Shown here: positions 1 to 6,903 of the stretch, piece by piece | Numbering within the stretch: the first letter of the stretch is position 1 | Layout: each line of letters starts with the position of its first letter | Source of the DNA: Achromobacter pestifer | Lineage (GTDB): Bacteria > Pseudomonadota > Gammaproteobacteria > Burkholderiales > Burkholderiaceae_B | Assembly: GCF_013267355.1 (NCBI RefSeq) | Contig: NZ_CP053985.1 | Span: 1,054,001-1,118,000, forward strand | DNA: 64,000 bases | Direction: 5' to 3' | Program-made: the position numbers and the translations under genes | Notes under the pieces: generated by a model | Told to the model about the DNA's origin: nothing | Seen by the model: the letters and a program-made list of their open reading frames with translations, nothing else | Database searches by the model: none

Positions 1-48
1 GTGAACGCCCACTAGCCGCTGGTTCTTGCCACTGTTACATTTCCGGCC

Positions 49-783
49 ATGAATACGCAAAACACCACCCCCACCCGAAAAATCCTCGTCGTCGACGATG
101 ATCCGCGCTTGCGCGATTTGCTGCGTCGGTATTTATCCGAACAGGGATTCAACGTTTTCGTTGCCGAAGACGCCAAAGAGATGGGCAAACTCTGGCAACG
201 CGAGCATTTCGACCTGCTCGTGCTGGATCTGATGCTGCCTGGCGAAGATGGCCTGTCCATCTGTCGCCGGCTGCGCGGTGGTCACGACAACACCCCCATC
301 ATCATGCTGACGGCCAAGGCGGAAGAAATCGACCGCATCGTCGGCCTGGAGATGGGCGCGGACGATTACCTGTCCAAGCCGTTCAATCCCCGGGAACTGC
401 TGGCGCGGATCAACGCGATCCTGCGCCGCCGCGGCACCGAGGAACATCCCGGCGCCCCCAGCCAGGAAAACGAATCCATCGCCTTCGGCCCCTACACGCT
501 GAACCTGTCCACCCGTACGCTCACGCGCAACGGCGAACAGGTGCCCATCACCACCGGCGAATTCTCGGTGCTGAAGGTGTTCGCCCGCCACCCCAAGATC
601 CCGCTGTCGCGCGACAAGCTCATGGAACTGGCGCGCGGCCGCGAATACGAAGCCTTCGATCGCAGCCTGGACGTGCAGATCTCGCGCCTGCGCAAGCTGA
701 TCGAACCGAATCCGTCCAAGCCCGTATTCATCCAGACCGTCTGGGGTCTCGGATACGTGTTTGTGCCGGACGGTGGTAGCTGA
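49..783 (+). CDS. risA: OmpR-family response regulator RisA
   Basis: This 244-residue protein has an N-terminal receiver domain (about residues 10-125) and a C-terminal OmpR/PhoB winged helix (about 145-240). The acidic triad DDD lies at residues 16-18, the phospho-acceptor is D60 in VLDLMLPGEDG, and T88 and K110 (SKPF) complete the switch. It binds promoter DNA when phosphorylated. I recall the N-terminal sequence as very close to Bordetella RisA, and the following gene is the matching sensor kinase. The next reading frame begins just after its stop, so the two are co-transcribed. Only 48 bases precede the start in this window and no good ribosome binding site is visible. Confidence 0.93.
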   Translation: MNTQNTTPTRKILVVDDDPRLRDLLRRYLSEQGFNVFVAEDAKEMGKLWQREHFDLLVLDLMLPGEDGLSICRRLRGGHDNTPIIMLTAKAEEIDRIVGLEMGADDYLSKPFNPRELLARINAILRRRGTEEHPGAPSQENESIAFGPYTLNLSTRTLTRNGEQVPITTGEFSVLKVFARHPKIPLSRDKLMELARGREYEAFDRSLDVQISRLRKLIEPNPSKPVFIQTVWGLGYVFVPDGGS

Positions 784-817
784 CCGACTCGCCCGCCCCG
801 GGCAGGAGCGCAGCCTC

Positions 818-2212
818 GTGCCCCGCTTGCGCAGAACCTTCAGGAACCTGACATCACGTTTGCGGCTCGGCTTGTTCGGCCGCACGTTCCTGTTGCTCGC
901 CGCGCTGATGCTCGTCTCCCTGGGCGCGTGGCTACAAGTATTCTTCAGCATGGAGCTGGGACCGCGCGCCAATCAGATGGCGCAGCGGGTGATCACGGCC
1001 GTCAATATCACGCGCACCGCGCTGATCTATTCGCATAACGACGAACGCAGCAAGCTGCTGCTGGACCTGGCCACCAACGAAGGCATCCAGGTCTATCCGC
1101 GCGAAGTCACCGACTTCGCCGAAGCCCTCCCCGACGACGACTACTGGCAACGCGTTGCCCAGCACATCCGCACGCGCTTCGGCCCGGAAACGCAGATTGC
1201 CTGGGGCGTGAACCAGGTGCCCGGCTTCTGGGTCAGTTTCCAGATCGAAAAAGACCTTTACTGGCTGGTGTTCGAACGCGAGCAGATCGGCCTGACCGGC
1301 GGGATCGAATGGCTGGGCTGGGGCGCCACGGCGTTGCTGCTATCCCTGGTGGGCGCCGCGGTCAGCGTGGGCTTCGTCAACCGGCCGCTATCGCGGCTGG
1401 CCAGGGCGGCCCAGGTGCTGTCGCGGGGCGAAACCCCCGCTGCCCTGCCCGAACAGGGGCCGCTGGAAATCCGCGACCTGAACGCCTCGTTCAACCGCAT
1501 GGCCAAGGATCTCAGGCAGGCCGAGGCCGACCGCGAGCTGATGCTGGCGGGGATCTCGCACGACCTGCGTACGCCGCTTGCACGCATGCGGTTGGAAATC
1601 GAACTCAGTGGGGTGTCCGAGGATGCCCGCCAGGCCATCGACGAAGACCTGGGCCAGATCGATCACAGCATCGGCCAATTGATGGAGTACGCGCGCCCCG
1701 CCGGCACGTTGCCGCAATTGGCCACCGACATTTCCGCGGTGCTGGCCGAACTCTACGAACGCGAACGCAGCCATACCGCGTCCCTGGGCGGAGAGCTGGA
1801 CGCCACCCTGGAACCGGGCCTGCGCGCCCGCATCACGGCGCTGGACCTCAAGCGCATCGTCAGCAATCTGATCGAGAACGCCCGGCGCTACGGCCGTTCC
1901 GCCGACGGCATGGCGCATCTCGTCATGACACTGCAAGCTGAAGGCTCCATGATCGCGATCGAGGTGTCCGACCGCGGTCCCGGCATCGCCCCCGAAGACG
2001 TAGACCGCCTGCTGCGGCCGTTCTCGCGCGGCGAGGCGGCGCGCACTGGCGTGAGCGGCGCGGGGCTGGGCTTGGCCATCGTCGAACGCCTGCTCAAGCA
2101 CGTCGGCGGCTCGCTGCGCATGCTGCCTCGCGAGGGCGGCGGCCTGACCGCAAGGATAGAGTTGCCCAAAGCAAAGTTTAGGAATTATCAATTAGACAAC
2201 GAAAATCCATAG
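818..2212 (+). CDS. risS: Sensor histidine kinase RisS
   Basis: Membrane histidine kinase of the EnvZ/RisS type, 464 residues. It has two transmembrane helices (about residues 22-42 and 166-187) around a periplasmic domain, then HAMP, a dimerisation helix with the phospho-accepting His in GISHDLRTPL (about residue 248), and a HATPase domain (NLIENARRYG, DRGPGI, GAGLGLAIV). It should phosphorylate RisA. The frame is open back to 761, inside risA. I prefer the GTG at 818 because AGGAG lies nine bases before it at 804-808, which leaves a short gap after risA. RisS is known to be broken in B. pertussis, but this copy is intact. Confidence 0.9.
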   Translation: MPRLRRTFRNLTSRLRLGLFGRTFLLLAALMLVSLGAWLQVFFSMELGPRANQMAQRVITAVNITRTALIYSHNDERSKLLLDLATNEGIQVYPREVTDFAEALPDDDYWQRVAQHIRTRFGPETQIAWGVNQVPGFWVSFQIEKDLYWLVFEREQIGLTGGIEWLGWGATALLLSLVGAAVSVGFVNRPLSRLARAAQVLSRGETPAALPEQGPLEIRDLNASFNRMAKDLRQAEADRELMLAGISHDLRTPLARMRLEIELSGVSEDARQAIDEDLGQIDHSIGQLMEYARPAGTLPQLATDISAVLAELYERERSHTASLGGELDATLEPGLRARITALDLKRIVSNLIENARRYGRSADGMAHLVMTLQAEGSMIAIEVSDRGPGIAPEDVDRLLRPFSRGEAARTGVSGAGLGLAIVERLLKHVGGSLRMLPREGGGLTARIELPKAKFRNYQLDNENP

Positions 2213-2220
2213 CGTAGAAT
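2192..2220 (+). promoter_or_regulatory. Candidate sigma-70 promoter of ahpC
   Basis: A -35 box TTAGAC (2192-2197) and a -10 box TAGAAT (2215-2220) are separated by exactly 17 bases, about 48 bases before the ahpC start. The -35 box overlaps the end of risS, so ahpCD would have its own promoter. This is a consensus match only. Confidence 0.55.
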
Positions 2221-2246
2221 TAAGGTTTGAGGCACAGCCTTAATTC
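2217..2246. repeat. Perfect 9-bp inverted repeat in the ahpC leader
   Basis: GAATTAAGG (2217-2225) is repeated in inverted form as CCTTAATTC (2238-2246) around a 12-base centre. It starts inside the candidate -10 box and runs through the predicted transcription start. It could be a protein-binding dyad or a 5' hairpin. No OxyR-type ATAG-N7-CTAT array is obvious. Confidence 0.6.
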
Positions 2247-2267
2247 CACCAACAACTGGGAGTAAAC

Positions 2268-2816
2268 ATGAAAACTGTTGGCGACAAACTCGAGCCCTTC
2301 AAGGTCACCGGCGTCAAGCCCGGCTTCAACCAGCACGAAGAAAACGGCGTGTCGGCGTTTGAAGACATCACCGAAAGCTCGTTCCCCGGCAAGTGGAAGG
2401 TCATCTACTTCTACCCGAAAGACTTCACGTTTGTTTGCCCGACCGAAATCGTCGGCTTCAACAAGCTGGCCAAGGATTTCGAAGACCGCGACGCCGTCCT
2501 GCTGGGCGGTTCGAGCGACAATGAATTCGTCAAGCTGGCCTGGCGCCGTGAGCACCCGGACCTGAACAAGCTGGGTCACTACCAATTCGGCGACACCACC
2601 GGCGCCCTGATCGACCAGTTGGGCGTGCGTGAAAAGGGTGCTGGCGTTGCCCTGCGCGCCACCTTCATCGTTGATCCGGACAACACGATCCAGCACGTTT
2701 CGGTGAACAACCTGAACGTCGGCCGTAACCCGGAAGAAGTTCTGCGTCTGCTCGACGGCCTGCAAACCGACGAGCTGTGCCCGTGCAACCGTACGGTTGG
2801 CGGCGCCACGCTGTAA
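2268..2816 (+). CDS. ahpC: Alkyl hydroperoxide reductase subunit C (peroxiredoxin)
   Basis: A cytoplasmic 2-Cys peroxiredoxin of 182 residues that reduces H2O2, organic peroxides and peroxynitrite. The peroxidatic cysteine is C57 in DFTFVCPTE. The C-terminal tail carries C171 and C173 in a C-P-C arrangement. Two C-terminal cysteines resemble the mycobacterial AhpC type, which is re-reduced by AhpD and not by AhpF; the next gene is ahpD, which fits. The start has GGGAG at 2258-2262, five bases upstream. It lies directly after risAS, with its own candidate promoter. Confidence 0.95.
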   Translation: MKTVGDKLEPFKVTGVKPGFNQHEENGVSAFEDITESSFPGKWKVIYFYPKDFTFVCPTEIVGFNKLAKDFEDRDAVLLGGSSDNEFVKLAWRREHPDLNKLGHYQFGDTTGALIDQLGVREKGAGVALRATFIVDPDNTIQHVSVNNLNVGRNPEEVLRLLDGLQTDELCPCNRTVGGATL

Positions 2817-2832
2817 TTTCCAGCCCGGCCCG

Positions 2833-2850
2833 GGACCCGCTGGCGGGTCC
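2833..2850 (+). terminator. GC hairpin between ahpC and ahpD
   Basis: A 7-bp stem (2833-2839 with 2844-2850, 4-base loop) is nested inside a second pairing, AGCCC (2822-2826) with GGGCT (2857-2861), followed by TTT. The T run is too short for a strong terminator. It may attenuate ahpD or protect the ahpC message, so that less AhpD is made than AhpC. Confidence 0.45.
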
Positions 2851-2890
2851 TGCGCTGGGCTTTAACTGCTCTAGATTATAGGTAAAAGCT

Positions 2891-3409
2891 ATGGAATTTC
2901 TTACGACCATTAAGGAACAGCTGCCGGATTGGGCCAAGGATATCCGCCTGAATCTGGACGCCGTGATCGCCCGCTCGACCCTGGCTCCTGAAGATGCCGT
3001 CGGCGCCGCCCTGTCCGCCGCCTACGCCGCGCGCAGCCCGGTGCTGGTCGAAGCCTTCAAGAGCGGCCTGTCCGAAGGCGACGCCAACGCCGCGCTGACG
3101 GCCTCGGCCCTCATGGGCATGAACAACACCTGGTATCCGTACGTCGAAATGACCGGCGACGCCCAATTGAAGAGCCTGCCGGCCCAGTTGCGCATGAACG
3201 CCTACGCCACCCACGGCGGCGTGGAAAAGAAGCGCTTCGAGTTGTTCGCGCTGGTGGCATCCATCATCGGCAAGTGCCATTTCTGCGTGGCTTCGCACTA
3301 CGAGAACCTGAAAAACGACGGCCTGTCGACCGAACAGCTGCGCGACGCCGGCCGCATCGCCGCCGTGGTCAACGCCGCTGCGCTGGCGCTGGCCGCCCAG
3401 GGCAAGTAA
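2891..3409 (+). CDS. ahpD: Alkyl hydroperoxidase AhpD
   Basis: A 172-residue all-helical protein of the AhpD/CMD family. The redox centre is C129-H-F-C132 followed by H136, with E117 upstream, which matches the family's Glu...CxxC...His proton-relay pattern. AhpD transfers electrons from a lipoyl-bearing partner to oxidised AhpC. It lies 74 bases behind ahpC on the same strand and is followed by a strong terminator, so ahpC-ahpD forms a small unit. Confidence 0.94.
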   Translation: MEFLTTIKEQLPDWAKDIRLNLDAVIARSTLAPEDAVGAALSAAYAARSPVLVEAFKSGLSEGDANAALTASALMGMNNTWYPYVEMTGDAQLKSLPAQLRMNAYATHGGVEKKRFELFALVASIIGKCHFCVASHYENLKNDGLSTEQLRDAGRIAAVVNAAALALAAQGK

Positions 3410-3424
3410 ACAGCCCCGCGCAAT

Positions 3425-3464
3425 AAAAAGCCCGCCTGCGGTGCATGCCGCAGGCGGGTTTTTT
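3425..3464. terminator. Bidirectional intrinsic terminator after ahpD
   Basis: A perfect 11-bp stem (3431-3441 with 3448-3458) has a 6-base loop, six T on the plus strand (3459-3464) and a run of A on the other side (3425-3429). It ends ahpCD and also the convergent gene that stops at 3485. Confidence 0.92.
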
Positions 3465-3484
3465 CATGCAGGGCCGTCGATCGC

Positions 3485-5557
3485 TTATTTCTTCGGCATG
3501 CTCGACGTGGTGGGCAGGCCGTTCGCGGCCCAGGCCTCGACGCCGCCGCGGTACCAGTACACGGTCCAGCCCAGCGTGCCGGCGCGCAGCGCCGCGTTGT
3601 AGGCAGAACGATCGTTCATGCCAGCGCCCAGGATCACGACGGGCGCCTTGCGATCGCCGCCGTTGTTCTTCAACAGCCAGGCGTCGAAGCCTTGTTGCAG
3701 GTGATCCGTGACGCTGCCGTCCGAACCCGCATCCGCCAGCGGATAGCCGATGGGCACCGTGTCGCGCAGCCCGCTGGTGTCGACGATCAGGAGATTCTTG
3801 TCTTTCTTGATCATCCCGACCAGATCGGCGGTCGTGATAACCTGGGCGCGGTAGATCTTGTTGGGTGTCGGCCCCTTGTACGGCGCGGTGAACAGCATGG
3901 TCGTGGCCGGCACGCCAAAGTCCTTCAGCTCGTCGATGGCGCTGGCGGGCATGCCCTGCCCGGGAGCCGGTTGCTGCCGCGGCGCGGTCGAGCCCGGCGC
4001 CGCGCCTCCCTGCGCGGCGACCTCGCCGCCGACGGTTCCCATCTCGATGTCGGAAACCATCACCGCGATGTTCTCGATCAGCTCGTAGCACATGGTGATC
4101 GAACCTTCGCGCGGGCTGTACCAGGCGTTCAGTTGGCCGCAGTCCTTGAACACCACGTTCACCGGACGAGGCAACACGTAGGTTTGCCCCAACAGCTTGA
4201 TGTTGTTCGTGATCGCTTCGGAAAGATTGTTCGCAAACAGGTTGCCAATCTTGCGCTTGGACGGCTGGAAGACCACGTTCACCGATGCGCCAGGCGCATT
4301 CGCCGGCTGCAAACCCTCGGGCGTCCAGGTGCCCACGCGGGTGTGAGGCCCCAGGATCTTGCGCCAGGCGCGGTTCTGCTTATTGAATTCATCCGCGCAC
4401 CGCGCCCGGGTCCTGTCTTCGAGCCCGACATGCTTGGCGATGGACTCGAACACGGCGGGATTGCCGCCGTACATGATGCACAGCATGTTGCGAAACCGCT
4501 TCAGGTCGCCAGTGTGTTCATCCTGCCAGGCCGAAGAGGCCTCTGCCCCCCTGCGCTCGGCCAGCTTGCCGCTGTAATACCACTGCAGGGCGGCGTACTT
4601 GGCCGCGTCCTGCGCCATGATGTTCACGTCCTTGTTGTCCGACGGATACATGGTCGGCTCGACGATCTGCAGCGCCGCGTAGATGTCGACCGCATCCTCT
4701 TCCGCTCCCGTCGACGGCAGCTCCAGTTCACCGATCAGGGCGTGCCCGAACTCGTGCATGAAAATGCTGCGCATGATGCCGATGTACACCGACACGATGC
4801 GCATGGTGTCGCCGCCGAAGCGCGGATACGGACCTTCTCCCGGCAAGGCCGGGCCGCCGCTACCGGCAGCCTGCCCCGCTGCCGGCGCCTGCGCTTGAGG
4901 CTTCTGTGCCGCGCCCCCGCCGCCGCGCGCGGGCAGCCCGCTGGGCGCCGGCGCGGCGCCGGATGGGCCAGTCATCGTGATCTTGAAGTCGGCGATGCCG
5001 AACGTGCCTACGCCGTAGGCCATGATGCCAAGCTCGGCGCCCGTGGCGGGCTCGTTGCTGACGTCGCCGATCTGCTGGCCGTTCACGATGAAGCGAGCTG
5101 CGCCAGGCAACTCGACCACCCTGATACGGTCCGAACCGTCCAGCTTCGCCACGTTGGGAAGCGTAGCGATGTCGCGGCGGTTCTTGCCTTCAAGACAGAA
5201 CAGCAGCGTGTTCTTGTCTGCCGTGAGTTCAAGCAGGCACAGACTATTGTTCGCCCGATTGCTCAGGGAAACACCGATGGAGGCCTTCGGATTCGGAGAT
5301 TTGACGACCACATTGACGTCGGTCACGCGGCCCGAGTCCGGCGCCGGGCCCACGTTCATGTACAGAGTCTGTTCGCTATCAGCCTTCGCGGCGTTGTGCA
5401 GGGTGAACCATCCATCCTGCACGCCTGCCGTCCAGCCCTCCAGCATCTGCTGCTTGACTGCGCCGGCCAGCGGACCGAGCTGCTGCTCGTACTGCGCGTG
5501 CGCGGGCAGACTCACCGCGCCGAGGACAAAAACCAGGGCGATGCCACGTAAATGCAT
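3485..5557 (-). CDS. Secreted DUF4344 metallopeptidase-like protein with C-terminal rhodanese-like domain
   Basis: A 690-residue exported protein with a signal peptide at residues 1-21 (cut after PAHA). Residues 25-200 form a beta-rich region like the LamG/DUF1080 class, followed by a Gly/Ala/Pro/Gln linker (200-245). A zinc-peptidase-type motif HEFGH lies at 268-272 with acidic residues EED at 287-289. A DUF4344-like part continues to about 410, and a second block (about 420-520) carries NAWY and MCYEL. A rhodanese-like fold follows at about 575-680. At the rhodanese loop the catalytic Cys is replaced by Gly (G644; R650 retained), so sulfurtransferase activity is unlikely. Substrate is unknown. 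It stands alone between the ahpD terminator and ispDF. Confidence 0.75.
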   Translation of the reverse strand: MHLRGIALVFVLGAVSLPAHAQYEQQLGPLAGAVKQQMLEGWTAGVQDGWFTLHNAAKADSEQTLYMNVGPAPDSGRVTDVNVVVKSPNPKASIGVSLSNRANNSLCLLELTADKNTLLFCLEGKNRRDIATLPNVAKLDGSDRIRVVELPGAARFIVNGQQIGDVSNEPATGAELGIMAYGVGTFGIADFKITMTGPSGAAPAPSGLPARGGGGAAQKPQAQAPAAGQAAGSGGPALPGEGPYPRFGGDTMRIVSVYIGIMRSIFMHEFGHALIGELELPSTGAEEDAVDIYAALQIVEPTMYPSDNKDVNIMAQDAAKYAALQWYYSGKLAERRGAEASSAWQDEHTGDLKRFRNMLCIMYGGNPAVFESIAKHVGLEDRTRARCADEFNKQNRAWRKILGPHTRVGTWTPEGLQPANAPGASVNVVFQPSKRKIGNLFANNLSEAITNNIKLLGQTYVLPRPVNVVFKDCGQLNAWYSPREGSITMCYELIENIAVMVSDIEMGTVGGEVAAQGGAAPGSTAPRQQPAPGQGMPASAIDELKDFGVPATTMLFTAPYKGPTPNKIYRAQVITTADLVGMIKKDKNLLIVDTSGLRDTVPIGYPLADAGSDGSVTDHLQQGFDAWLLKNNGGDRKAPVVILGAGMNDRSAYNAALRAGTLGWTVYWYRGGVEAWAANGLPTTSSMPKK

Positions 5558-5702
5558 CCGAATGTCTCAGTAGTCGAAATGAAGTAGCGCAGAATATGCC
5601 AGATCAATTCGACCCGCTTATTCATTTGTTAAAGATGTATCCAAACTAAATGAACAGCGGAAAAACGCATCCGGTCGTGAGGCCGCCGAGCCCTCCCGCG
5701 AC

Positions 5703-6194
5703 CTACGAAGGCGCGCGCGCCAACAAGGCCACCACCGTCGCCGCAATGCCTTCCTTGCGGCCCAGGTAGCCCAGGCCTTCGTTGGTCTTGGCCTTGATGT
5801 TGACCTCGGTCTCGGCCAGCCCGGTATCGGCGGCGATGTTCTTCACCATGGCCGGCGCATGCGGGCCGATCTTGGGCGCCTGCGCGTGCAGCGTGGCATC
5901 GATGTTCACCGGCGCCCAACCGGCGGCGCGCACCCGTGCCATGGCCGCGCGCAGCAGCACGCGGCTGTCGGCGCCCTTGAAGGCCGGGTCGGTATCCGGA
6001 AAGTGCCGGCCGATGTCGCCCAGGCCGGCGGCGCCCAGCAGTGCGTCGGTAATCGCGTGCAGCAGCACGTCCGCGTCCGAATGCCCCAGCAGGCCATGAG
6101 TGTGGGGGATCGTGACGCCGCCGATGATCAGCGGGCGGCCCTCGACCAGCGCATGCACGTCGAAACCTTGGCCGACGCGGAAAGGAATACTCAT
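5703..6194 (-). CDS. ispF: 2-C-methyl-D-erythritol 2,4-cyclodiphosphate synthase IspF
   Basis: A 163-residue cytoplasmic trimer enzyme that cyclises CDP-ME-2-phosphate to ME-cyclodiphosphate in the MEP isoprenoid pathway. The metal ligands D12, H14 (GFDVH) and H46 (HSDADVLLH) are present, as is the C-terminal [14 protein letters not shown] signature. The start at 6194 gives an ATGA overlap with the ispD stop and a normal N-terminus ([10 protein letters not shown]). An ATG two codons earlier (6200) is also possible. Together with ispD it forms a coupled pair. Confidence 0.96.
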   Translation of the reverse strand: MSIPFRVGQGFDVHALVEGRPLIIGGVTIPHTHGLLGHSDADVLLHAITDALLGAAGLGDIGRHFPDTDPAFKGADSRVLLRAAMARVRAAGWAPVNIDATLHAQAPKIGPHAPAMVKNIAADTGLAETEVNIKAKTNEGLGYLGRKEGIAATVVALLARAPS

Positions 6195-6874
6195 AGCCAT
6201 TTTTCCATCAGTTCAAAATCATCCGGCCATGTCACCTTGAAATTGCGCATGGCGCCGGGCACCAGCAGCGGCGCATAGCCGGCCGCCTCGATGGCCGAAG
6301 CCTCGTCGGTGACGGCCGCGCCGTTCACGGAGGCCGCCGTCAGCGCGTCGCGCAGCACGCCGGCCCGGAACATCTGCGGGGTCTGCGCCAGCCACAGGCC
6401 GTTGCGGTTCAGCGTGCGCTCCACGCGCTCATGGCCGCCCTTGACAGTGTCCGCCACGGGCAGCGCCAACAGGCCGCCCACGGGATCCGCCAGGCAGGCG
6501 TCGATCAACCGGCCCAGCGCCGCCGCCGGCAGCCCGGGACGCGCGGCGTCGTGCACCAGCACCCAGGTGTCGTCGGCCACGCCGCTGTCGGCCAGCGCGC
6601 CGGCCACGGTATCCGCACGCGTCGCGCCGCCGCAGGCGCGCCACACGGTGCGCGGCAGGCCGGCCAGCGCGGCGTCCACCCAGCCGTCGCCCGGGGTCAC
6701 GGCCACGCGCACCTGCGAGATGCGCTCGTCGGCCAGCAGCGCGCATACCGCGTGGCGCAGCATGGGCTGTCCGGAGAGTGGACGATATTGCTTGGGCACG
6801 GTTTCATGCCCGGGCCGGCTGGCGCGGGCGCCTACGCCCGCAGCGGGCACGATTGCAATGAGGGAGGCAGACAT
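6191..6874 (-). CDS. ispD: 2-C-methyl-D-erythritol 4-phosphate cytidylyltransferase IspD
   Basis: A 227-residue nucleotidyltransferase that makes CDP-ME from MEP and CTP. The N-terminal [10 protein letters not shown] loop, KQY ([13 protein letters not shown]), the central VHDAARP and the TDEASAIE segment are all present. It overlaps ispF by four bases. The start has no clear ribosome binding site and lies only about 12 bases after a TATAAA-like box, so the message could be almost leaderless. Confidence 0.95.
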   Translation of the reverse strand: MSASLIAIVPAAGVGARASRPGHETVPKQYRPLSGQPMLRHAVCALLADERISQVRVAVTPGDGWVDAALAGLPRTVWRACGGATRADTVAGALADSGVADDTWVLVHDAARPGLPAAALGRLIDACLADPVGGLLALPVADTVKGGHERVERTLNRNGLWLAQTPQMFRAGVLRDALTAASVNGAAVTDEASAIEAAGYAPLLVPGAMRNFKVTWPDDFELMEKWL

Positions 6875-6885
6875 GGTGCGGTGAT

Positions 6886-6893
6886 TTTATAAT
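6886..6893. promoter_or_regulatory. Overlapping divergent -10 boxes between ispD and mfd
   Basis: TATAAT (6888-6893) reads toward mfd, and TATAAA (6891-6886) reads toward ispD on the opposite strand. Both starts lie within about 12 bases of their box. No convincing -35 hexamer is seen for either direction, so this is a weak promoter call. Confidence 0.35.
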
Positions 6894-6903
6894 CTTCCGC
6901 TTG

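Noticed and set aside
5558..5702. Promoter or small gene between the DUF4344 gene and ispF
   Set aside because: AT-richer sequence is present, but no -35/-10 pair with good spacing and no credible reading frame could be defended.
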